A DNA stretch of 63,128 bases, from NCBI GenBank assembly GCA_003427395.1, contig BFEA01000018.1, forward strand, positions 4,237,086 to 4,300,213. The letters are read 5' to 3'. Positions 1 through 10,676 of the stretch are shown in pieces (the stretch's first letter is position 1; each line of letters begins with the position of its first letter). The notes beneath the pieces are model-generated. The model ran no database searches. It saw only the letters and a program-made list of their open reading frames with translations, and was not told the DNA's origin. A program made the translations under genes and the position numbers. This stretch comes from Chara braunii (taxonomy: Eukaryota; Streptophyta; Charophyceae; Charales; Characeae).

Positions 1-1050
1 TGTCTGTAAGATAAGAAAATAACAAAGGGCGACCAACAAACGGGAAAGAAGGTATGCAAAGTGGAAAGAAGGTAGGGAGGAGGAGAAAAATAAGATAAAA
101 TGGTAGTGAATGTGGAAATTATGAGAGGATATGAAGAGTAATAATCGAGGAGGGAGAGGACAAAAGGCGGGAGATAAAACAACAGAGTACGAAGTTTCTT
201 TTCTCTTTTTCATCCTTATTTTTTAAGGTTTGTTGGAAATAGAAATATATAAAAAAATTATCACTCATATTTTACAATTGTTCTGAAATTTAATGGTGAT
301 GGTATGCCACGCCGCTTCAATTCCCTGATATGATATGGGACAAGATTCACAACTTTTATAATTATATTTTCCAAAATAAAGTTGTATCGACGCATGAGAG
401 TCTTTGCTTGTGGAATAAGATGATGTATGAGAAAGAAAGACAAAACATTTTTTTGTCACTTTCAAGGGGACGCTACGTGCTATCACATTGCATGCGAAGT
501 CATGTTGATGCGTAAACATGTGAAAATACACAAGTCTCGGTTCTAAGTTTGTGTCTCGTCAGGAGTCCTTCCCTCTTTCACAAATTATTTTTTTTGGCAA
601 CCACGCCAAGCACATAACCCTCTTCGCACAACAAATCGGCAACTGCTAAAACAAGATCACCCTCGTTACATAATGAGTGACCCTCGTAGATCAGCTTCGA
701 GGGGGGGTCTAGGTTATTACTTATATATTTGTTTTTTTGTGAACCTATGGTAAGCCTGCAAGGGAAATGATGGTGTAATAAGCTAGCCCGCAACCTTGGT
801 TGGCATAGTGCATACGTAAGGTCATACTTTGTAGTATGGGCAAGGCCAATTACAAAACTTTATAGTATGAACAACCCTTTCCAACCAAAAAAATTGCCTG
901 CAACGTAGAAAACCACTCGGATGCTTAACCTATCATTTTTCAAATGAAGATCGCACCCACCTCTTTGAGGTTGCTAGAATGTCGTTACATGCCGGCATGA
1001 ACAAGGTAAAAATTAGAAGGCGATATTCAATCATATAATCCCATTTATTA

Positions 1051-1240
1051 TTTTATAGGATTTTTAATCCTACATTAGCAAGCACAAAAAGCTGTTGTGA
1101 TTACATCATTTTTCAATCGAGTTGGACTGTTTGAAAATCACCTTTCATATTTTGTAGGATTTTGAATCCTATACTAGCAATTAAAAGGAGACGAACGTGA
1201 CTACATTATTTTCAATCAAGCCTGAATGTTTAAAAGAATG
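1051..1240. repeat. degenerate ~99 bp tandem duplication
   Basis: Two diverged units begin with TTTTATAGGATTTTTAATCC at 1051 and TTTTGTAGGATTTTGAATCC at 1150. Each is followed by a TAGCA motif and a later ACAT(C)ATT..TTTCAATC stretch. Spacing is about 99 bp. Each unit also carries a small palindrome, AGGATT...AATCCT. Confidence 0.5.
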
Positions 1241-1397
1241 TTTTTATTGCCTTTTAACAAAAAACTTTAAATATATCATTTTTTATTTGCATTTTAACAA
1301 GTTACAGGGAAATTTCTCAAGGGAGATTAATAGTTTGTGAATGATTGAACATGCGCCCATAAGCATAATAGTAGACAAAAACAGGGTTTTGAAGGTT

Positions 1398-1560
1398 TTC
1401 GTCTCAAACGATTTGCATTAGGCTAATTCGTTAAGAGGCGCACGCGGAAGTATTGGAAACTGAGTTTTCGGGACCCTTCATTTTGAAATGATTTGCGTGA
1501 GACTAATTATGAAGAGATGTTTGTGGAAGTATAGGAAAATGGGTCTGGGAACCTTTTTTT
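1398..1560. repeat. degenerate ~85-90 bp tandem duplication
   Basis: Two diverged copies share ATTTGC..T.AG.CTAATT.., a GGAAGTAT.GGAAA block and a GGGACC/GGAACC end. The second copy runs into the T tract near 1554. Divergence is high, so this is an old duplication. Confidence 0.35.
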
Positions 1561-2858
1561 TTTTTTTTTTTTTAATCTTTCAGGTGTAAGGACTATCTTT
1601 TGTCCTTCATCGCGAGAACTTCAACCTTAATATGAGGCTTGATTGTAGGATTGAACGTAGTAGTAAGAGGTTCACCAGTTTTTTAGTCTTTGAACCGACG
1701 ATTGAGGATGCTCTTCGGAATTCATACCCATTATTTTGCTCCTTTTGTTTATTTGTATAATATATTAAACAATCATAAAAAATAATAATAGAAATGAATC
1801 TCCGCTGCATAAAGGCATGACCGGTAGCATAGAGTTCACTACATTGGTCATAATAAACTCGTTCACGTTTTATAAAGATAGAAAAGAAATTCGATTGAAA
1901 CGACCATGTACGACACAACCTCCGTTTACGGAATTGAAAACAAACTTTTTTATACGATTATTGCCACTTCCTCATATTGGTGTTCATTCGGTACAAAGTA
2001 GTTTATTTTTATACATACCTTTCCTTTGTTTAGGCAAAAAATATTTAGAGTTACGAAACATTTTAAAATTTTTCACTTCAAAATTAATCTCTTTTTTTTT
2101 TTTTTTTTTTTTTGTAGTTCACGTTGTAAGCAAGTGAGTTTAGTTTTCAAACTTGTTTCAACCACCACTTTGGAATCTTTTTCATATCATGTTGTAAGCA
2201 TAATTTTTTTAGTGTATATTTTTAATGTTATTAGCATCATACTATCAGACACGTTGGAATAGAAAAGCCCAAGGATACTATATGGAAGAAAGTCATAAAA
2301 ATACAATCGAAACTATTAAAAACTCAATGAGGATTGTCAAATGCGCGTACGTCAAATCTCTACAAATCCCTCTAAAAAACAGTAGTCGCCGCCAAAAGGG
2401 GAGAAAAACAAAACAGTTGCAGTTGAACACCGATGAAACTTTGTTAATTGATGTTAAAACAATGTACTTTGAGAATCATGAGAACATGTTATTTTTTAAA
2501 ACAAAACAATTATAGAGAGGAGTTATGCCACATAATAATGATATTCGTAGAAGAGAGAAGATAAAAGAATGAGATAATGATATATTGTATTAATTTGTCG
2601 TCTTCATAGTAATTTTTTATTAAAAAATAAAATCTTTATCCATCTATTAGTACATCTTACCATTCCGCTTTTTTTCTTTTTTCATTTTCGTATCCTTCTC
2701 TCTTTCAGCTTTTCCTCATCCAGTGACTCTTAAACTCCATGTATGGTTTCCCCACTCTTTTGCAATCCTTAGTTTTTTTTTTTTATAAGGAAAATGTACC
2801 CAGGCCCCAAGACTTTTATTATCTATGGAAATATACAATGATGATGTTTCGGTCATGA

Positions 2859-2859
2859 C

Positions 2860-2938
<79 letters not shown>
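2859..2938. repeat. (CT)n microsatellite
   Basis: About 80 bp of almost pure CT dinucleotide with a single interruption near 2881. Read-through produces meaningless Ser-Leu or Arg-Glu polypeptides, so overlapping open frames are artefacts. Confidence 0.95.
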
Positions 2939-2941
<3 letters not shown>

Positions 2942-3823
2942 GACATAAACACACATAAGCAATTGTATGGCTGCCCTAATCCCTCTACCCCGCACGTGCC
3001 AATGAGAAAAAAAATAAAAATAAAATTCATTATCGAGGTAATACAAAAAATATTGTTACTACTTCAACAAATAATATTAGTAATACAATATTGTCCCTCT
3101 TTTTCTCTCTAACAGACACACATACACACACACAATCAGTTTTGTGCATTCCTTGTCTTCATGTTTTTATCTGTCTTTTTTTTTTTTTTTTTGCTTAGGT
3201 GAGTATCTTTACGAAATGCTAAACAGTCATTGTTGAGATGCTTTGAGTGTCTATAACACTATTATGGGGGTCTCTTTGTTCATGATGTCAATGTTGTAAC
3301 GCATGAGTTTACATGGTAATGCAGTTTTTTGTTTCCCCCCCAATTTTCTTGTCCTTAAAGTTGTACACTATGTTTTTGACTCTGTTTTTTTTTTTTTCTT
3401 TTCCAATGTAACTCTGCAGAGTTTGTCTTTGGTGGGGTATCCGTGAATTTTGTTTTTGTGTCTGATTATTTATTAAGCTTGTACATTCGTGCAAATTTTA
3501 AAGATGCGCTTATGATATGTATGAGTTTTCATTTAATTGAAGAAGATAGAAACCAATATAAAGTTTTTTAGCGTCTTAGCGAGTGCCCTTATAATTTTTT
3601 TTTTCAAATTTTTAAATTTCAAATGCGTCATAGGAATTCGGTGTATTGCTCACATAAATTTTGGGTAACTGTTTTTTGCGATGTGATTATTTACAAATGT
3701 GTTTTTGTGCCCTCACCTTTATATGCAATTTTCATGTGCGCTTCTCTCTCCTTGTTTACGTCTTCTACGGTAAAATATAATTGTATTATTGTTTCTCATT
3801 TCTCTTTTTTTTTTTTCTAGTTT
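2939..3823. other. non-coding, T-rich
   Basis: I see no gene here. The stretch contains a short (CA)n run near 3118-3133 and T homopolymers near 3177-3192 and 3385-3400. Confidence 0.55.
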
Positions 3824-4035
3824 CGTTAAATCACTAGTACCTCCGCCAGTGTTGGGAAAATAGAAAAAAGTGGCAGTTTTTCCAAACTCCTAAAGATTCG
3901 GAGGTCGGGCCCGACGACGACTGTCATTCATAAATCTGATCGGCGTTCGTCACTTCGTTTTAACCTCCGAAAGAGTCAGAGGACCAACCGAGGCCCGCTA
4001 TTTTTCCACGCGGCAAAGGTACGAGTGGTTTAAAT
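3824..4035 (+). mobile_element. MITE-like inverted-repeat element, copy A
   Basis: About 210 bp with imperfect terminal inverted repeats. The left end reads GTTAAATCACTAGTACCTCC..GGGAAAATAG. The right end, read backwards, is GATTTAAACCACTCGTACCT..GGAAAAATAG. A second, inverted copy lies at 16151-16350 and shares the internal blocks GTGGCAGTTTTTCCAAACTC, GGTCGGGCCCGACGA and a CCTCCGAAA..GTC.GAGG stem. There is no coding capacity. Two copies with matching ends support a non-autonomous DNA transposon; the superfamily is not determined. Confidence 0.65.
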
Positions 4036-6921
4036 CTTGGTTTTGCCATCACCATCTATCATAACCTCTCTTCCCGCCTTCATCTACTCTCGGAGGGATC
4101 TTGTTAATATACCAAGTGATAGTAAAAACTATATCACAGTATGTAGAGTGACTTTGAACCCCTCACTGTGCATTTCGATTAGCTTCGAGCACTCTTTGAG
4201 GATCGACGTGGTCTTGCAAACCCGTCCTCCCTCGCCTTTCCTCCCCTTCCTTTCTACACCTTTTATGCACTCCTTTTCTGCTTTCTTCGCAATTATAAAT
4301 CTCAAAGGCATGTGCTCCTCACTCTTTTGGATCTTATGAACGCACTTAGTTTTAGTTACTGTAGTAGCTAGACAATTGTTATCAACAAGTCGGAAAGTCT
4401 TAACGTGTTTGTTGCGGTTTTAGGGGATCACATGCCAGATAGTTGTGAAGAAATGTTGGATCTGGGTGAAATATTACATAAGTTGAATTGATCTATAAGC
4501 CATGTAAGAGAGCACAGTGATCTGATGCTTCTTCTTCGATCTATTTTGAATATGAATTATGCACGACGATGCGTCATCTTCATCATTTTCATCTTGCATG
4601 ATTGCTCTATGTGTGAATCCCTTATTTTTTTTATTACATGAATAAATGCGTTAATACAAGTCTTTGTATTTTCGTACATAAGTCCTTGTTATCTTCTCGT
4701 CTCATAGAAGAAATGAATGTGGATGTCTCCCGGTACACTGATGTAGTGATCGCCTTTTAGAAAGTGTATACGTGTTCGGTTTCGCTTAATTTTCTAAGTA
4801 TAATATATTTTAGAGAAAACTTGAATAAAGTGCAGTTATGGTTTTCAGTTTTAAATGTATTTCAGTCACAATTTTTTCAAAGCGAATAAAAATGTATACA
4901 ACCCAACTTGAGGGTTGGGAGGGATGAGTTGTATTCGAGGGATTCTTTAACTTCACTGAAAACTAAAAACATGATTGCGCTCTAGTTACTCTTATATCTT
5001 ATTTGTTTTTAATCACTATGTTTTGCATAGAATGTTTCAGAGATGTGCTTATCCTTTTGTTCCTTCTGAAATCGATTTTCTTTTTGTTGAGATTGAACGT
5101 AACGGGAAGAACACTCGTTACACTTTTTCGCTTGGATAAGTACGTGTAGCGAGTGTTAATTGTCGATTTTTCTCTTGTCTAAGTAAGATCTTCATTTTCG
5201 AGTTTAGAAAGCGAGATACAATGTTTTTTCCGTGTGCACGGGGAGAGGTTCGCAGATACTTTTTGAACTGCGAAGATAATGTTATCGCACCATTTTGTCG
5301 TTGTCCTTACTATAATCGAAACTAACACAGTAGATTCAAGTTCCGACCCAAAACTCCGGACCCATATTTTTCTAAAATTCTTCAAATACCCCTATTGCAT
5401 GCTTTTCGAGTCCTGCCAAATTTTTAATCCACTTCGCGAGGAAAGCAGTGTAGGGTGCGAGGTTAGAGCCTCACAATATGGTGCATATGGTCTATTGGTA
5501 ATGTCAAACGTTTGTTGAAGTGACTTGTTGGCTCTCAGGTTGTGGGAACCAACAGTTTGTGGGGTTTGCTCGTTATGTAAATACTCGATGTGCCACTTTG
5601 CTTCATGTTGGATGCGTAGACTGCCTTGTCCGCGCTCCACTGTTGCTTTGTTGCCTGTCGTTTTTGCCTCACATGTTGCTCTTTGCAGCTACTGTGTTCA
5701 GTATGAGGTGCGACTGCGTCATTGGTGGCCTTGTTATTCCCTGCGTTGCTACCTCGGCGCCCATCGACATACCTTGCCTTCCACATTTTTTGCTTGTGTG
5801 TCGTGTAGTTTGGCTGCTTTGTTGGTGTTGCCTTGTGGGTTGCGCTGTTGCCGTGTTGCTTGTCCACTTGCGTTGTCACTCATGCAATTGGTTTTGGTGT
5901 TGTGTTGTTGGGTTGCCGGATGCTTCACTCAGTTGTTGTCTGCTTGAGTGTTCTGCTTCTGGACAGTCCATTGTCAACAAGGGTCAAAGAGTTCATGACC
6001 CAAAGCATCAATATAGAGATTCTGCAGATTGTTGAGGGATCAGCCTGTACCAATGAAACAATCTTTCATCATCAATTTTTATTGTTTTTACTTTTTTTGG
6101 GGGGGGGGGAACTTGTAATTTCCTAACCTGTTATTATTTTAGCTACTTGCTGGCTTGTTGCCTTTTCTGTTGGCCGCCTAGTACTGTTTGTCTGCCTGCC
6201 TGCCTCCCCCATGCCCTCCAGCTTATGTCCCTAGCTTCACTATCGTTTGTGCCCTGCTGCCTCATGTTCTTCATCTGTTTTTTTTTTCTTTTTTTTTTTG
6301 TAATTTTTAATTGTTTTAGGGTTAATTCTTTTAATGTCATTTGGATCAGTACCTTTGGGCTTCAACCCTCCTCCGTGCAAGCACGGACTCAAATCGGCGA
6401 CCTCGGCCTCAAGAGGGAAGTATCGTAACGACTACAACCAGAACACTGTGTTCAAAAGCAGAACCATACCAGCCATGATATCCGCCCCACCCCTGCAAGG
6501 CTGTAGTGTCCACACTCAACGCATACCACACTCAACATCACACGAACGCTGACAATCACCGCACATTTTGCTCCAAGTAGCACATAAGCCCAACCAATTC
6601 AATTACCTGTCAAATCTGGACAAGACGATCTTCCATGCCTTTTTTATTATCATTATAGTATTACGGGGAACCCCATAAGCAACCACAACCGTGTTTAACC
6701 AGGGAACATGCGGGAGTTGCACCCACTAGCAACTGCGTTACTTGTTTCAGCAGGTGGGCGATTCCAGCTAGGGGCCATCCGGTAGCATCAGGACTGAGCT
6801 TCTTCAATTGGCCAGTCGGTGACAAAATGTTAAGAAAGCCAAGAAGTCTTTGATTCTTTTCAACCAATGGGATTGTGAATTTGAAGGGTATATGGACTTT
6901 ATGAAGGTCAAATCAAATGTG
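4036..6921. other. non-coding DNA without a supported gene
   Basis: No domain-bearing frame is present. The region near 5520-6035 is open in several frames but is built from TGTTG/TTGCC-like low-complexity sequence and encodes an implausible Cys/Leu/Val-rich string. I therefore do not call it a gene. Confidence 0.5.
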
Positions 6922-6932
6922 ATTTTATTCAT

Positions 6933-7180
6933 CCAGAATAAGTATAATTACTCGAATAAAAACAGTTTCGCTGGTTGTTGACATAAAAGTATGCTACGAA
7001 CATCAGCAGTCTCTGCTCAATGCCGCTCGGGGGTGCCAACCGCCTATCTCTAGGTGGTGGGGGCCAAGCTTGCCCAAAAAGGTACATGAGGCCAATGACG
7101 ATTGAACCCAAGACTCCCGTAAGCCACTTGCGTGCCTTACCAACTGAGCAAGGTCGCTGGATCTTCATGTGTCTTTTAAT
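6933..7180 (-). mobile_element. tRNA-headed SINE-like element
   Basis: On the minus strand, 7166 downwards reads GCGACCTTGCTCAGTTGGTA, a good RNA polymerase III A box. About 35 bases on comes GGGTTCAATCG, a B-box match. The element continues ~170 bp and ends in GGATGAATAAAAT. ATTTTATTCAT occurs just outside both ends (6922-6932 and 7181-7191), a possible 11 bp target-site duplication, although its AT-richness makes chance similarity possible. The tRNA cloverleaf is degenerate, so this is a SINE or tRNA pseudogene rather than a functional tRNA. Confidence 0.5.
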
Positions 7181-7251
7181 ATTTTATTCATTTTTTTCTC
7201 TTTTGTATGTGAACTGGACTGTGTTCAAGGTTGTCCACTCCGCCTTGAGTG

Positions 7252-7652
7252 ACCTCTGTGAGCCTCACCAGACTACTCCCGAAAGTGGTGTTTTCGGGAG
7301 TGCATCGTCGCTACACCAGTTTCCGAATTTGAAATGTCAGGTCAAATTCGAGAGTTGTCAGAATGGGCCTCCCGAGAGCACTTCTGAACTCACCGTCTGC
7401 AAAGCTGTCTTTTCAAGAGACCTCCTTCGCTCCTCCGAGTTTCATCCCAGATTCGAGACTGAATCTGGAAGGGACAAACGAACTTCTGCCAGAGTGCTTC
7501 ACACCATATGTGGCAACTGACATTTTCATTCTTGGAGTGCGACCCGGTCGATAGTGTAATGTGGTGAAAGGCACTCTCGAGCGGGTTTTCTGTTTCGGGA
7601 GCACTCCCATAAATTTTCTGATCTCGGGAGTGGTGTGGCGAGACCCTATATG
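7252..7652 (-). mobile_element. ~395 bp TIR element, copy 1 (inverted relative to copy 2)
   Basis: The left end (GAGCCTCACCAGACTACTCC) and the right end (GGAGTGGTGTGGCGAGACCC) are imperfect inverted repeats. Internal sequence from TTTTCGGGAGTGCATCGTCG onward matches the reverse complement of the right part of copy 2 at 7728-8122. Multiple CTCCCGA/TCGGGAG sub-motifs recur inside. It has no coding capacity. The left TIR is the more decayed end. Confidence 0.6.
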
Positions 7653-7727
7653 TGGGTGCGTCCGCCTGGCCGTCAAGGTGACGGAAGCCAGTGTGTGTTG
7701 CCTCATGCCGACTCTCCTCCCTTGGTA

Positions 7728-8122
7728 ATGGGCCTCGCCACACTACCCCCGACTTGAAAAAAATATTTGGGAGCACTCCCGATGTCAAAAGACTTTGCCA
7801 CACTCTGCTCCCGAAACCACCACTTTCGAAATCTAAGATTAGCAGAAGGCGCATTCAGATGGAAAACGATAGGGATAGTAACTTGTCCTACACCAATTTC
7901 CTATTCAGACTTCGGGAGGGTTCATGAGTTTTTAAGCCCACTGGCCGAGGTGTCCCGAAATCACACTTTTGCAGGCTGGAGGAGAAGAGGATTTCGGGAG
8001 TGCTCTGGGAAGCCACATTCTAACATCTCCCAAATTCAATCTGACAGGTTGAACTCGGGAGCTGCTGTGGCGACGCTGCACTCCCGAAAAATGCCAAGTC
8101 GGGAGTAGTGTGGCGAGCCCTA
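7728..8122 (+). mobile_element. ~395 bp TIR element, copy 2
   Basis: It begins GGGCCTCGCCACACTACCCC and ends GGGAGTAGTGTGGCGAGCCC, near-perfect inverted termini. It is flanked by TAAT(G) on both sides (TAATG before 7729, TAATG after 8121), consistent with a 4-5 bp target-site duplication. It is homologous in inverse orientation to 7252-7652, 76 bp away. No transposase remnant is present, so it is non-autonomous. Confidence 0.65.
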
Positions 8123-8182
8123 ATGTTCCCTACACCCCTACAGCCTGTTATGAGAAAGGAACTACAATGATGACTTGACTCA

Positions 8183-8230
8183 GGGCCTCGCCACACCACT
8201 GTCGAAAACCTGATTTTCGATAGTTCCTCT
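8183..8230 (+). mobile_element. left terminus of a third member of the TIR family
   Basis: GGGCCTCGCCACACCACTGT followed by a CGAAAA..TTTTCG stem resembles the left ends of the neighbouring elements but has ACTGTCGAAA in place of ACTCCCGA. A right-type end with the same variant (TTTCGACAGTGGTGTGGGAA) occurs at 16789-16815. The two could be ends of one element now separated by the LINE between them; this is inference. Confidence 0.45.
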
Positions 8231-8870
8231 TGGTCACACAGGCTGTGGAAATTCGAGATGAGTCGAAAGTTGTATTCGAAAGAAAAAGCGGCAAACATTT
8301 TGGGGTCGGACCGGTGCGCTTCCGCCGGCGCTACGGCGCTCGGACCAAGCACACACGATCCGGTAATGGGACGGGTCCGGTCGCAGCGACTACCAACATG
8401 ATAACGCTTCAACGGGGAGACGTGTATGCATAGCGTCGCCGTGTCAGCGCGATATGGCCATGCAGTTATGGCACCTCGCCTAGCGAACTTCAGTTGCGCC
8501 CCTCAACTACATGATGAAGACATATGAAGACATATGTTAAACAACAAGGATTAGATGTGGAAAAAGGGAGGTACAAAGATGGTCCTAGCTTACCTGGGTA
8601 AGGAAGAAGACTTGCGACACATAGTACTGTTGAACCTATTATTGCTCTCCCGTAGCAAGTGAGAGGGAAAAAGTACCAAAGGATAAGGTCGGTGGCTGGT
8701 CTCAATACTGGACAGGTAGAGGGAAGCATGCTCCGCGAACTCGGGTGGAAAATAAAGAAGTGAGATAGTTAGGTAGTTTTGCTCATGAAACCATGACGGA
8801 TGTGGAAATGGAACGGGGGGCTCGTTCCCCCCAATGGCGTCAGTGGACACAAAAGAAGACAATGATAGAT

Positions 8871-9808
8871 TACGTGAATTGGCCAGACGGTGGTACGAGG
8901 ATGGAATTATGCCGACAAATATAGATCCAGGGGAAATGAGTGGATAAGGAGGAGAGGTATGGTTCAAAGTCAATAGACATATTGACCAGGTAAGGATAAA
9001 CTGGTAAAGGAGCATACGTAACTGTTATTTTTCGAGAAAGAGCTAGGTTTTTGTCATGGAAGGTGAAAGAAGACATAGTAGAGCATTCGAAAACGAGAAA
9101 GGGAGTGATGGCTCTTTTAACTAAGCCACATTCAGTCATGGCAGGGTCGAAGTCGAAAGCCCTGGCGTAATATCATATGTTGCAAAGAGCCAGACGATAG
9201 CCAATTGGTTAATTTTGAAGGGTAAGGATGACATTACGATAAGGTCATGTCGGTAGGCATTCGAATTCAAGCCTTGGCTTACTACAGTACGGTTGAGAGC
9301 CAAAGGCAGGAAGAAGACAAATCAGTCTTCTGGGTAATTGCAGTGCAAGTACCATTGAATGCGTTTTTTTACTTAGAAGCTCACATGACAAATGCAATTG
9401 GGCCTATGATCCGTCCTCATCCGGCGGAGCAAGATCATTTGAAACCAACCTTGATCAATATTAAATTTGAAATTGATCCGGTGGCGAGAGGAAATATGAG
9501 AGATAAGATTTGGGTGGACACGCGTGAAGGTGACGAGTTGGAAGTCAGAGTCGCCTCATCGAAAACCCCGAGGTGCAGACACTGCAGAGGCTTCTTGCAT
9601 ACAGAAGCCGACTCCAGACGGAATCACCAGCAAGGCCAAGGTGAACCACCAAGAGGCTCAATCGAGGGACACAAACCGTCCTCCATATCAAGGTAAACTC
9701 CAGCGAGTGGGAAGTCAAGGAGGAGGAGGAGGAAGTATGGCGAAAGGGTTGAATGGAGATGGAGGAGGTGCGGCTTCGGCCACAATGGGTGGCGGTCCAA
9801 GTCGATGA
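8871..9808 (+). pseudogene. LINE ORF1 remnant (DUF4283-like plus zinc knuckle)
   Basis: The intact stretch 9247-9696 encodes WVIAVQVPLNAFFYLEAH, then IGPMIRPHP and a VARGNMRDKIWVDT segment. This is the layout of the DUF4283-type RNA-binding domain of plant LINE ORF1 proteins. It is followed by a CRHC...H zinc-knuckle core in which the last cysteine is replaced by serine (TEADS). Upstream, after a frameshift, IANWLILKGKDDITI resembles the beginning of the same domain. The tail (9700-9808) is Gly/Ser-rich. This family normally binds element RNA in the ribonucleoprotein. Several frame breaks make the gene non-functional. Confidence 0.55.
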
Positions 9809-10676
9809 GTGGCAATCTCACTGAGTGGGGGCATCCCCCCACAAGGGATGAACTCCTGCAATTAAGGACAATTATATTTTGTCCCTAGAGGAACAAGTAA
9901 TATGCAAGGTTAGATAGTCAATCTTATGCATGGCGGGATCTCACATGCCAACGCCTGGTACAATAACCCCATGTACTCCTCGGGGTTACAAGCTTTTCCG
10001 AGCTAGTTGTTCTCGTCGGTTAGCGATCCGACAATGACCACAATGGCACAACCTTGAACGATCCAACCTTCGATGCAACGCTACGCTGCAGCGGAATTTG
10101 TGCCCTATAGGGATCCAACATCTCAAGAACCACAACAAACTAACGGGGCAATGCCTTTGCCAACATTGAACAATCAAGCGACCCCAGAGAGACATATGAT
10201 GCGGCAAGAAGTACACCAACAACCAAGCGACAGGCCCCCTGTTGGGACATCCACGTCAACAGGATCAACGGGACCAACTTCGTCAGGAACACCTCTCGGA
10301 GCAAAAGGTGTGTCAGTCGGGAAACAAGGATGCTTAGACGGGTCTGCGTCAATATCGTCAATTCCTTGAAATAAGGAATGGACTTCGCCGCGTGGATCAG
10401 AGAGCTTACCGGCCGCCGTTGACGGTACACTGGGCATAAAGACGACAAGGAGAATATTCCCAGTTGCGCTTCAACGAGGTTAGATACATGACCTCGAGGT
10501 AAGATTTTTGTACTTATGCCCGCAAGAACCTCTCGATTATATCCTTCAACAACCGAGATGGCTCACAAGCGTTGGTCAACATAGCTGCTCCGCAACAACC
10601 GATGCCCTCGTCTATATTTACGTTGATTAAGGCAACAATCAAGAGTAAGTTTTAATTTCGATGGATTGCAGACGAG
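9809..10676 (+). other. LINE interior without recognisable domain
   Basis: This should contain the end of ORF1 and the apurinic endonuclease of LINE copy 1. I find no VGDFN or catalytic DH motif. The frame at 10073-10369 is Pro/Thr/Gln-rich and could be a disordered ORF1 tail. The endonuclease seems largely deleted or eroded beyond recognition by eye. Confidence 0.45.

Larger units (their letters stand above)
1..2858. other. AT-rich non-coding DNA
   Basis: No gene is supported here. The longest open frames are about 100 codons, overlap on both strands and show no recognisable domain. The stretch holds long T homopolymers near 1555-1574 and 2090-2113 and two degenerate short tandem repeats (1051-1240 and about 1398-1560). 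It is probably intergenic. Confidence 0.6.

Noticed and set aside
5520-6035. 171-codon Cys/Leu/Val-rich open frame
   Set aside because: Built from TGTTG/TTGCC-like low-complexity sequence, open in several overlapping frames, without domain or plausible start context.
9524-9842. Second frame over the LINE ORF1 tail (Gly-rich) and its complement
   Set aside because: Alternative-frame shadow of the ORF1 end; no independent evidence for coding.
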